DNA from: Pycnopodia helianthoides
Taxonomy: Eukaryota > Echinodermata > Asteroidea > Forcipulatida > Asteriidae
DNA length: 64,000 bases
Assembly (NCBI GenBank): GCA_032158295.1
Contig: CM063258.1
Span: forward strand, 16,405,703-16,469,702
Direction of reading: 5' to 3'
The translations under genes and the position numbers were made by a program. Shown here piece after piece: positions 60,801 through 64,000 of this stretch (position 1 is the first letter of the stretch; each line of letters begins with the position of its first letter). The notes under the pieces are model-generated. The model had not been told where the DNA came from and made no database searches. It saw only the letters and a list, made by a program, of their open reading frames with translations.

Positions 60801-63800
60801 CTGACGCCCATTACTCCTGCTTTTTAAATCCATTTATAAATTTCAGTCTATTAATGTATAAACTACACCGTGTATACATTGTTACCGATCCTTTTCTATC
60901 TTATAAAACTATCTGTTCACTCTCATGTATGTCTGTACAATTGTTGCATATTTTTGGCCGAATAAATAATAATAATAATAATAATAATAAAGAATTTGTT
61001 TGCATTAAACGATAAGATCTTTTTAAGTATTTCAAAGTGGTATTGGGGTGTTGGGGTGTTTGTTTGTTCAGGTTTTTTTAGGTTGCGGTATGGGAAGAGA
61101 TCCATTTGCGAGTTAGATTTGAATAATGTCTGGTACAATGACTTGGTTGGTCACAGTTTACCGCTTAAGTTTGAATTCCTCAGACTAATGAAACAGTTGC
61201 TATGTCACATGATTTGGGGCAAGCTTTTGCGTAGTTACGTTAGAGACGGCAAACACCCATACAAAATTTTTAATGAATGTGTATGGCACAATGGTACGAG
61301 GGTTTGCTCTACTGGAGGTTGCTATAGAAAAACTTGCAACGGTCATAGTCTGAAGAATTCAGATTTACTTTTGACTAAACAAGTCAGTGTACCAGACGAT
61401 GTTCATATCTAATTCTAATTTATAAAAAAAAATTTCTTTGACAGAATATTCTACCAAACATTTAGAGATTTTCTTTGCTTTTGTTGCGGATACAGTGCCA
61501 CCTACAATCGATGTGACCAATACCAGTTACTCTGTCATCTACCGTGAATCAGTGTCTCTTCAATGTCCGGCTACCGGTCATCCACGTCCGACAATCGCCT
61601 GGTTCAAGAATGGTTCCCCGATCTCCTCCAATGAGTTGAACCAATACGTGACGGACCAGGGAACACTGGTAATCCGATTTGCTACCGAGGATGATGCCGG
61701 AACGTACACATGTATGGTGTCTAATAAAGCTGGCACTGATGAAATTGAGATATCGCTCTATGTCCTGGGTGAGTTCCACTCAAGATAATCCGTAGGTCAT
61801 TGGTTCAAATCCCGTCTAGTCAATTTTCTTTGTTAAACCCCAAATTATTTAAAATTTACCCTGTCAGTTTCCCTTGTGGTTTATTTCTTGACATTAATAA
61901 AACATAATACTTACTATTTTTTTGAGTTTGTTATGATTTTTCGCCTTTTAATTTATCCCTTAAAATTTGTGAGAAATTAGAATTAGCTGTTGCAAACTGC
62001 TTACCAACCAAAAGGACCTGTAGTATAAATGCAAAAAATTAGTTAGTGGCCTGACGTTTCGACCCTAGCAGAGTCTTTCTCGAAGGCTAAATGACAAGAC
62101 AACACACATACATGCATACAAGGGGGACAAAAGCAGTTAAAATTTGTATTAACCATTTTGATATTGCCTGCTATATGTATTTCTTGTTTTTTTTTCTCAT
62201 GACGTCTTCATTTGTTTTTTAGCTCCACCAACGATTGACGACAGACTGTTATCCCCAACACTAAACATCACCCTCGGCGGCTCCATAACCATGGACTGTG
62301 ATGCCCAGGGTCTACCACCGCCCACAATCCACTGGCTCAAAGATGGTCAACAGTTACGTAACAACGGTCCTAACTATGTGGTCAGCTCCTCAGGGACACT
62401 GACTGTACAGCGAGTCACACTCAATGACGAGGGACGTTACGTTTGTATTGCTTCTAACATCGCTGGAAATACAACCAAAACAATCTTCCTGAGTGTACAA
62501 GGTATCTATAAATATATTCAGCCTCCCAACCCCTATTTGATTAAAGGAACATGACAGAATTGGTTTTTGCAAAACAGTTGCTGGCAGCGTAAGCACTTTA
62601 TGTAATCCACCATATACATAAACTGACAAACCTGTAGAAGTTTGAGATCCATCGGCCATCTGGGTCACGAGAAAATAGTGAAAAACCGATTACACATTTG
62701 CATGAAATCATATAGGTTCAACAAATGAATAAAACGCTCACTGAGCGATAAACTCCAACTCGAAAATTAGTTTATTCATTTCTCATCAAATATGGCATTT
62801 CAGACAGAAATATTTCAAAGGACGTTTTCTACTATCATCATCATTAGACCGTGTAAGTTTTATGTAAATCTGTGATCAAAAAGCTTTTTCTCTCTTACCA
62901 ATTCTGTAATGTTCCTTTAAGTCTGCTTCCATAACTTTGAAGAGAAAATATTTTATAAGCTCTTGATATGACCTCCTTGGTGGATGAACGGTTTCTTCAG
63001 CCAGGTTTTTGTGTAGAAACTGTCTAAGTTTTAGTCTGTCTCTTTCAATAATTAAATACTTTCACTCCCTCTTCCCAACTTTGATTTTGTGTTTTGTGTT
63101 TCCAACCCCCTGTGGTTAAACCAACCCTGTCCCTTAAAGGTATTGTACACTTTTGGTAACAGCTCAAAAATCAGTGTCCACATTTTGTGTGATTAAACAT
63201 TATGCATGAACAAACAAACCTGTGAAAGTTTGAGCTCAATTGGTCATCGAGGTCACAAGAAAATAGTGAAAAGAGATCTTATGTGTTTTCTGTTTTTTCA
63301 AATTATCGCGCGATAATTACTATTGTTTTACTTGTTTCTTAGAAACGATAGCATTTTAGGCAGAAATATTTAAGGAACCCTTTCTACCATTACTTACTTT
63401 AAATCATGTAAGTTATGTGTAAATCTGTGAACATTGTGTTTTTCGATCTAACCAATAGTGTACAGGGCCTTTAAGTCTCATCCCCTTGTCTCTCTTTTCT
63501 TTGTTCATCCCTTTCTTCTGACAGCATTCTGCTTCTCTCTTTCACTTCTTTCCACTTGGGTAGCTTCTGTTACCCTAGTGTATTTGTGTTGTCATTTAGC
63601 CTTTGAGAAAGACTGTGCTAAGGTTGAAATGTCGGGTCATTAAATATATTTTTTCCCATTTATACAATAGGTCCTTTTGGTTGGTAAGCATTGCAACAGC
63701 TAATTCTATTTTCTAAGTTTTAGTTTGTCTGATAATGAGTTACTGACTGATTTTTCTTTGCAGTGCGCCCCAGCATTGAGCCCAGCTATCCCATTGATCT

Positions 63801-63939
63801 AACGGTATTATCAGGGGAGTCTGTTGAGTTACCTTGTGAGGCATTAGGGGTACCTCAACCTGAGGTGGCTTGGCAAAAGGATGGAGTGCAGCTACGGCAA
63901 ACCTCTCAACTAATCTTCCTGAACTCTGGATCGCTTCGG
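24455..63939 (+). CDS. HMCN1: hemicentin (HMCN1-like), N-terminal 1249 residues, 17 exons, 3' partial
   Basis: The exons listed separately join in frame with matching phases throughout (3747 nt). The product starts with a signal peptide (residues 1 to about 35), an acidic Pro-rich spacer, and a von Willebrand A domain (about 74-250) with DSTGS and the hallmark stretches [29 protein letters not shown] and TSSGQVF. About 210 residues typical of hemicentins follow, then Ig domains from about residue 461: eight complete and part of a ninth at the window edge. Each Ig shows the Cys, Trp and DxGxYxC pattern. From family knowledge, hemicentins are very large secreted matrix proteins that build tissue-linking tracks and hold epithelia and basement membranes together; later Ig, nidogen G2F and EGF modules would lie to the right. 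Ig exons are mostly phase 1-1, so they can be gained or skipped without frame change. Hemicentin-2 is the alternative name; the match to hemicentin itself is very strong. Confidence 0.92.
27424..27550 (+). mobile_element. family F MITE, copy 2
   Basis: Starts AGGCCGTATCCGATTTGGTG and ends GCCGCAAATTCGGACACGACC, sharing the ends and the inner GGCTATGACTGTTGCTAAGG with the copy at 20214. Confidence 0.75.
28756..29265 (+). mobile_element. family C TTAA-ended MITE, copy 1
   Basis: About 510 bp. It starts TTAAAGGTAGGGTCATAGAT and ends ATCTATGACACTACCTTTAA. The interior (CTGCTGTCACCTCGCTTAAT, AAGTAGACACTGTGTT) recurs at 46488-46944 and, reversed, at 36993-37507. Confidence 0.85.
30468..30713 (+). 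mobile_element. family D MITE, copy 2
   Basis: Starts GGGCCCAATTTCATGGAGC and ends GCTCCATGAAATTGGGCCC. The interior AACAGCTAAATACCAGTCAC matches the copy at 23169. Confidence 0.85.
31083..31503 (+). repeat. tandem duplication, two diverged units of about 199 and 221 bp
   Basis: Unit 1 starts at 31083 and unit 2 at 31282, both with CTCAAGGGCCA. Shared blocks include GGACCCACAGTGAGAC, TATGAAACTGTCTCAGC and AGAAATTGTTTGTTCCTC. The copies differ by many small changes, so the event is not recent. Confidence 0.85.
32143..32260 (+). mobile_element. SINE-like fragment (family M)
   Basis: ATGCCTGTGGATTTTTTTTC followed by a GTAC..TATGCACTGCAGTGTTTTAACACA..GGTGAAAGGGTAAAACCA stretch is shared with 40150-40245 and, reversed, with 49155-49215. 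Here the tRNA-like head is missing. Confidence 0.5.
32302..32701 (+). mobile_element. family E hAT-like MITE, copy 1
   Basis: Ends are CAGGGCTCGAATTTG and CAAATTCGAGCCCTG, an inverted pair of about 15 bp typical in form of hAT non-autonomous elements. The interior (AAGACCACAGGACTTGTATC, AAGACCGCCGGACTTGTCC) recurs at 33108. I did not find a clean 8-bp target duplication. Confidence 0.75.
33108..33453 (+). mobile_element. family E hAT-like MITE, copy 2
   Basis: Same ends and interior as the copy at 32302, with a deletion of roughly 50 bp in the middle, lying about 400 bp downstream in the same orientation. A TAGAT flanks both sides. Confidence 0.75.
34950..35125 (+). pseudogene. remnant of a non-LTR retrotransposon reverse transcriptase C-terminus
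   Basis: The frame reads [20 protein letters not shown], then [17 protein letters not shown], resembling the RTK..(S/F)S..(A/T)..LWNSLP pattern near the end of many LINE open reading frame 2 proteins. A TAG then interrupts, after which TVLREIS continues in the same frame. The element is dead and very short. Confidence 0.45.
36993..37507 (-). mobile_element. family C TTAA-ended MITE, copy 2
   Basis: Reverse orientation relative to 28756. It starts TTAAAGGTAAGGTCATAGAT and ends AAGTATGACCCTACCTTTAA. An ATT/AT microsatellite and G runs (about 37411-37477) have expanded inside it. Confidence 0.8.
37945..38102. repeat. imperfect long inverted repeat
   Basis: The left arm has AATCTTCTCTTCTTGG, GATTCTAAG and GAACCAGAGATGAGATAAG. 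The right arm has CTTATC..TTCTTATCTCTGGTTC, CAGAATC and CCAAGAAAAGATT. The arms pair with interruptions. It is probably an old MITE, but no second copy is seen here. Confidence 0.6.
38941..39037 (-). mobile_element. tRNA-derived SINE (family L), copy 1
   Basis: On the minus strand it reads GGCTCAGTTGGTAGAGTGCC (A box) and then CGCAGGTTCAAACCC (B box), followed by a shared tail that reads TTTGTTCAACCC. It is not a functional tRNA: the acceptor arm does not pair. Confidence 0.65.
40070..40245 (+). mobile_element. tRNA-derived SINE-like element (family M)
   Basis: A box-like TGGTCTGGTGGTAGGAC and B box-like GTGGGTTTGAACCC are followed by ATGCCTGTGGATTTTTTTTC and the family M body also seen at 32143 and 49155. 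Confidence 0.55.
42190..42287 (-). mobile_element. tRNA-derived SINE (family L), copy 2
   Basis: The minus strand reads AGCTCAGTTGGTAGAGCGCC, then CAGGTTCAAGTCCCGCTC, with the TTTGTTCAACCCCCCAAAA tail. It closely matches 38941-39037. Confidence 0.7.
42512..42741 (+). CDS. HMCN1: hemicentin exon 2: VWA domain core
   Basis: The acceptor CTTCTCTTGCAG ends at 42511 and the donor AGTCAG/GTATGG is at 42742. Phase 1 in completes the Asp of HDPD; phase 0 out. It encodes [26 protein letters not shown] and [16 protein letters not shown], near-identical in pattern to vertebrate hemicentin-1. Residues about 124-200. Confidence 0.95.
44084..44167 (+). other. unusually long polypyrimidine tract before exon 3
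   Basis: About 80 nt of almost pure C/T end in CCTTCCTACAG. It is far longer than a typical 3' splice site tract. Confidence 0.7.
44168..44290 (+). CDS. HMCN1: hemicentin exon 3: VWA domain
   Basis: The acceptor CTTCCTACAG ends at 44167 and the donor GATGAG/GTACTA is at 44291. The exon has 41 codons, phase 0 to 0. It encodes [20 protein letters not shown] and [16 protein letters not shown], matching the hemicentin A domain (VVFVLTGDC in vertebrates). Confidence 0.93.
44449..44551. mobile_element. small inverted-repeat element with CTAGGTGGCAGCAG ends
   Basis: Starts CTAGGTGGCAGCAGACTTAC and ends GTAAGTCTGCTGCCACCTAG, an almost perfect 20-bp inverted pair, with ATCCATTGTT / AACAATGGAAAT extending the arms. 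A lone end (GTCTGCTGCCACCTAG) lies at about 50016-50031. Confidence 0.75.
45728..45899 (+). CDS. HMCN1: hemicentin exon 4: end of VWA domain and following region
   Basis: The acceptor TTTTTTGACAG ends at 45727 and the donor CCAGCAG/GTGAGA is at 45900. Phase 0 in, phase 1 out. It encodes [19 protein letters not shown] and [19 protein letters not shown], the counterpart of vertebrate VLKWVEEAVQ and VSLSGPSPMIEIRNPLG. Confidence 0.92.
46085..46477 (+). mobile_element. family A TTAA-ended MITE, copy 2
   Basis: Starts TTAAAGGAACATTACAGAAT and ends ATTCTGTAATATTCCTTTAA; 393 bp, same orientation as 3324-3719. Confidence 0.88.
46488..46944 (+). mobile_element. family C TTAA-ended MITE, copy 3
   Basis: Starts TTAAAAGTGGGTTCATAGAC and ends AATCTATGACTCTACCTTTAA less its first base. 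It lies only 10 bp after a family A copy. Confidence 0.82.
47035..47142 (+). mobile_element. tRNA-derived SINE (family L), copy 3
   Basis: A box-like AGCTCATGTGGTAGAGAACG, B box GGTTCAAATCC, then the tail TTGTTCAACCCCAAATTAAA shared with the other L copies. It ends about 70 nt before the exon at 47213. Confidence 0.65.
47213..47440 (+). CDS. HMCN1: hemicentin exon 5: post-VWA hemicentin region
   Basis: The acceptor CTTGATCTGACAG ends at 47212 and the donor CTCATAG/GTAAGG is at 47441. Phase 1 both sides. It encodes [46 protein letters not shown]; the last matches vertebrate RITGLSTIDFRAGFSR. Confidence 0.92.
47441..47660 (+). repeat. 54-bp tandem repeat that starts at a splice donor
   Basis: About four units of 53-54 bp share GTAAGGAATAAGATTGGTTC, TAGAAC.GAAGGTTTGGG and ATAACGCCACTCATGA. 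The first unit begins exactly at the exon 5 donor, and GTAAGG recurs at 47495, 47548 and 47602, giving near-copies of the splice site. Confidence 0.9.
47891..48260. mobile_element. inverted-repeat element with arms of about 58 bp
   Basis: The left arm 47891-47949 (TATATTCGGTTTGCGGTAAC, CATGTGT, ATCTACTTGCTGTGTAG) has its near-perfect reverse complement at 48203-48260. The middle has a GTCGAAACGTTGAGACC motif and two ACTCCGCGG copies. It is a non-coding MITE. Confidence 0.8.
49155..49222 (-). mobile_element. SINE-like fragment (family M), reverse
   Basis: TTTGACCCTTACACCAATGT and CACTGTATACTCGGTACTT are the reverse complement of the family M body at 40160-40245. It ends about 13 nt before the exon at 49235. 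Confidence 0.5.
49235..49492 (+). CDS. HMCN1: hemicentin exon 6: post-VWA hemicentin region
   Basis: The acceptor TTTTCCATCTTAG ends at 49234 and the donor GCCAG/GTAAGT is at 49493. Phase 1 both sides, 258 nt. It encodes [32 protein letters not shown] and [20 protein letters not shown], matching the region just before the first Ig (vertebrate FVPPNEAFFLKVTGYD). Confidence 0.9.
50957..51101 (+). CDS. HMCN1: hemicentin exon 7: first half of Ig1
   Basis: The acceptor CTGATTTGTTTAG ends at 50956 and the donor TTTAG/GTGAGT is at 51102. Phase 1 in, phase 2 out, 145 nt. [19 protein letters not shown] matches vertebrate APKVTMPEKTPGYY. The first Ig cysteine is in VITCKV and the Trp in VFWTRDG. Confidence 0.9.
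51303..51610 (+). mobile_element. family B TTAA-ended MITE, copy 2
   Basis: Starts TTAAAGGCCCTGTACACTAT and ends AAGTGTACAATACCTTTAA. The interior has a self-complementary ATTATCGCGCGCGATAAT. It is related to 63134-63474, which is reversed. Confidence 0.85.
51612..51866 (-). mobile_element. tRNA-Leu-derived SINE (family K), diverged copy
   Basis: It shares AAACACCGAGGCAAACCCCTT, GATAAGTGTTCTAAGTTCTTT less overlap, CGTCCCATCCAAAGGAC and CTTGCTTAAGGACACAGGTGT with the copy at 56612, in the same orientation, but its tRNA-like end is worn. It ends about 35 nt before the exon at 51901. Confidence 0.65.
51901..52022 (+). CDS. HMCN1: hemicentin exon 8: second half of Ig1
   Basis: The acceptor TCTCGTTGCCATAG ends at 51900 and the donor ATCACAG/GTAGGT is at 52023. 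Phase 2 in, phase 1 out, 122 nt. It encodes [31 protein letters not shown] and ETYLDIT, carrying the second Ig cysteine. It has no start codon of its own. Confidence 0.88.
52091..52329. mobile_element. inverted-repeat element with ATTATA..GCGCCGAAGG ends
   Basis: Starts ATTATAGAGCGCCGAAGGGA then CAAGATGGGGAA, and ends TTCCCCATCTTGGGCCTTCG then GTGCGCCGTATAAT. The inner TTTCAGCAAG / CTTGCTGAAA also pair. About 239 bp, non-coding. Confidence 0.75.
52880..53140 (+). repeat. 132-bp tandem duplication
   Basis: Two units of period 132 (TCATACC at 52881 and 53013) are over 90 percent alike by eye. They share CACACTGCAAGCACTT, TTTGCTATTAAGCACAAC and CATGCCACACTTCTTTCAG. The TTAAGCACAAC..GCTTAGCAG part resembles a family D arm. 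Confidence 0.88.
53326..53708 (-). mobile_element. family A TTAA-ended MITE, copy 3
   Basis: Reverse orientation relative to 3324-3719. It starts TTAAAGGAACATTACAGAAT and ends ATTCTGTAATGTTCCTTTAA. Its right end is only 14 nt from the exon at 53723. Confidence 0.88.
53723..54001 (+). CDS. HMCN1: hemicentin exon 9: Ig2
   Basis: The acceptor ATTTACTTGCAG ends at 53722 and the donor GTACAAG/GTAAGT is at 54002. Phase 1-1. The Ig pattern is AILSCTV, MTWDRP and [14 protein letters not shown]. Residues about 550-642. Confidence 0.9.
54246..54275. repeat. perfect 13-bp hairpin with 4-nt loop
   Basis: CCTGTCTTTATCC, loop ACAA, GGATAAAGACAGG, in the intron after Ig2. No larger element is obvious. Confidence 0.8.
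54592..54842 (+). mobile_element. family D-type MITE with GGGCCCAATTTCAT ends, GC-richer variant
   Basis: Starts GGGCCCAATTTCATGGCTCT and ends AGAGCCATGAAATTGGGCCC. The arms share GCTTACCG / CGGTAAGC, but the interior differs from the other D copies and repeats CGCCGAATT-type units. It ends 37 nt before the exon at 54880. Confidence 0.82.
54880..55149 (+). CDS. HMCN1: hemicentin exon 10: Ig3
   Basis: The acceptor AATTTTTCAG ends at 54879 and the donor ACATAG/GTAAGA is at 55150. Phase 1-1. The Ig pattern is [19 protein letters not shown] and [12 protein letters not shown]. Confidence 0.92.
55433..55705 (+). CDS. HMCN1: hemicentin exon 11: Ig4
   Basis: The acceptor CAATCTTACAG ends at 55432 and the donor TTGGAG/GTACAG is at 55706. 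Phase 1-1. The Ig pattern is [18 protein letters not shown] and [14 protein letters not shown]. Confidence 0.92.
56417..56599 (+). CDS. HMCN1: hemicentin exon 12: first part of Ig5
   Basis: The acceptor GCTTTCACAG ends at 56416 and the donor ATCAGAG/GTAAAT is at 56600. Phase 1-1, 183 nt. It encodes [34 protein letters not shown] and DGNLLIR; the domain is completed by the next exon. Confidence 0.9.
56612..57023 (-). mobile_element. tRNA-Leu-derived SINE (family K), best tRNA-like head
   Basis: The minus strand begins GGCGTGTCGTGGCCGAGCGG, an anticodon loop CTCAAGC (CAA), a long variable arm, then GTGGGTTCGAGTCCC and GTCGTGACAC, so the head derives from tRNA-Leu(CAA). An unrelated body follows, ending in an ATT/AAT microsatellite. 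Its tail starts about 12 nt after the exon 12 donor. Confidence 0.8.
57500..57750 (+). mobile_element. tRNA-derived SINE (family N)
   Basis: A box-like GTTGGCTCAGTGGTGTC, B box TGGTTCAAATCCC, an unrelated body and a 3' end with AATAAATGAATG. A single copy in the window. Confidence 0.6.
57826..57921 (+). CDS. HMCN1: hemicentin exon 13: second part of Ig5
   Basis: The acceptor TTTTTGTTGTAG ends at 57825 and the donor GGACTCG/GTAAGT is at 57922. Phase 1-1, 96 nt. It encodes [20 protein letters not shown] and ends QIQITGL, giving the second Ig cysteine. Confidence 0.88.
58060..58406 (-). mobile_element. tRNA-Leu-derived SINE (family K), copy 3
   Basis: The minus strand begins AGGTGTCATGGCCAAGTGG, anticodon loop TTCAAGT (CAA), GTGGGTTCGAATCCCGG, then the body and an AAT-repeat tail at 58060. 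The body has GCGCTTTACATTGTGCCCTGG and CTCCCTGGGGAGTATACAGC less a base, shared with the next copy but different from the body at 56612. Confidence 0.82.
58410..59427 (-). mobile_element. tRNA-Leu-derived SINE (family K), copy 4, split by an insertion
   Basis: The tail piece is 58410-58439 and the body and head are 59070-59427, the latter matching copy 3 (CTCCCTGGGGAGTATACAG, GGGATTCGAACCCACACCC). The 630-bp element at 58440-59069 lies between them, so this SINE is older than that element. Confidence 0.8.
58440..59069. mobile_element. hAT-like MITE with 8-bp target duplication, inserted in a SINE
   Basis: Terminal inverted repeats TAAGCTTGGGCGATA and TATTGCCCAAGCTTA bound 630 bp. ATATGACG lies directly outside both ends (58432-58439 and 59070-59077), a perfect 8-bp target duplication as made by hAT transposases. 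Subterminal parts are full of TATCGCGATAT-like repeats on both sides. No transposase frame is present. Confidence 0.88.
60104..60373 (+). CDS. HMCN1: hemicentin exon 14: Ig6
   Basis: The acceptor TTATTCACCTCAG ends at 60103 and the donor GTTGATG/GTAAGT is at 60374. Phase 1-1. The Ig pattern is [21 protein letters not shown] and [14 protein letters not shown]. Confidence 0.93.
60660..60991 (+). mobile_element. possible 3' tail of a retrotransposon ending in an ATA microsatellite
   Basis: Non-coding, T/C-rich sequence leads into GGCCGAATAAATAATAATAA and an ATA run of about ten units. The form suits a LINE 3' end, but no coding part is visible and there is no second copy here. Confidence 0.3.
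61496..61768 (+). CDS. HMCN1: hemicentin exon 15: Ig7
   Basis: The acceptor TTGCGGATACAG ends at 61495 and the donor GTCCTGG/GTGAGT is at 61769. Phase 1-1. The Ig pattern is [19 protein letters not shown] and [14 protein letters not shown]. The polypyrimidine tract is a little weak next to the AG. Confidence 0.9.
61785..61855 (+). mobile_element. tRNA-derived SINE (family L), truncated copy 4
   Basis: B box TTGGTTCAAATCCCGTCTAG and the tail TTTGTTAAACCCCAAATTAT remain; the A-box half is missing. Confidence 0.55.
62223..62501 (+). CDS. HMCN1: hemicentin exon 16: Ig8
   Basis: The acceptor TTTGTTTTTTAG ends at 62222 and the donor GTACAAG/GTATCT is at 62502. Phase 1-1. The Ig pattern is [19 protein letters not shown] and [14 protein letters not shown]. 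Confidence 0.93.
62541..62920 (-). mobile_element. family A TTAA-ended MITE, copy 4
   Basis: Reverse orientation relative to 3324-3719; it starts TTAAAGGAACATGACAGAAT and ends ATTCTGTAATGTTCCTTTAA. It begins 40 nt after exon 16. Confidence 0.88.
63134..63474 (-). mobile_element. family B TTAA-ended MITE, copy 3
   Basis: Reverse orientation relative to 51303-51610; starts TTAAAGGTATTGTACACTTT and ends AGTGTACAGGGCCTTTAA, with ATTATCGCGCGATAAT inside. Confidence 0.87.
63764..63939 (+). CDS. HMCN1: hemicentin exon 17: first part of Ig9, window edge
   Basis: The acceptor TTTTCTTTGCAG ends at 63763 and the probable donor CTTCGG/GTCAGT is at 63940. Phase 1 in, phase 0 out, so this Ig is split like Ig1 and Ig5. 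It encodes [37 protein letters not shown] and NSGSLR. The second cysteine must lie beyond the window. Confidence 0.85.
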
Positions 63940-64000
63940 GTCAGTACACACATTTTCAAATGGATTTTTTGTTTGTTCCCAACGACTTGAGTTAATGTCG

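Noticed and set aside
60996..61412. 138-codon open frame just before exon 15
   Set aside because: Intronic; no Ig or other domain pattern, and the exon 15 acceptor with correct phase lies after it.

Overview
This is eukaryotic, intron-rich, AT-rich genomic DNA. Every coding segment I can support is a short exon with GT-AG borders, and the space between them is packed with miniature inverted-repeat elements and tRNA-derived SINEs. Two animal genes lie head to tail on the + strand. The gene content (a Cav2-type calcium channel and a hemicentin) shows a bilaterian animal. The repeat style (GGGCCCAATTTCAT-ended elements, TTAA-ended miniature elements) makes me suspect an echinoderm, possibly a sea star. 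That species guess is inference, not something the sequence proves.

Region 1 (about 4600-12559): the last five exons I can recognise of a voltage-gated calcium channel alpha-1 subunit of the Cav2 (P/Q-, N-, R-type) class. Only the long cytoplasmic C-terminal tail is in the window (789 residues). It is recognised by an RRLPPVP motif like the RIM-binding-protein site, an RLPNGY block, and an acidic-Trp C-terminus, in the order seen in vertebrate Cav2 tails. The pore-forming part would lie upstream of position 1. Positions 1-4599 hold no exon I can recognise.

Region 2 (12560-22020): 3' UTR and intergenic DNA, AT-rich at first. A CpG-richer stretch near 17.1-17.7 kb carries CRE-like sites. No gene seen.

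Region 3 (22021-64000): the 5' part of a hemicentin gene (HMCN1-like, extracellular matrix). Seventeen exons from 24455 to 63939 join in frame into 1249 residues: signal peptide, von Willebrand A domain, the hemicentin-specific region that follows it, then eight complete Ig domains and part of a ninth. The gene runs off the right edge. Intron 1 is about 17.7 kb. A second, diverged copy of exon 1 lies at 22021-22321 with its own start codon, signal peptide and the same splice phase. It looks like an alternative first exon that swaps the N-terminal part of the A domain, and is the most interesting feature here.

Mobile DNA: I find at least nine repeat families. These include three TTAA-ended MITE families (A, B, C), GGGCCCAATTTCAT elements (D), hAT-like CAGGGCTCGAA elements (E), GGCCGTGTCCGAATT elements (F), a 630-bp hAT-like element with a perfect 8-bp target duplication nested in a tRNA-Leu-derived SINE, and several other tRNA-derived SINEs. 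Several repeats end very close to hemicentin splice sites.
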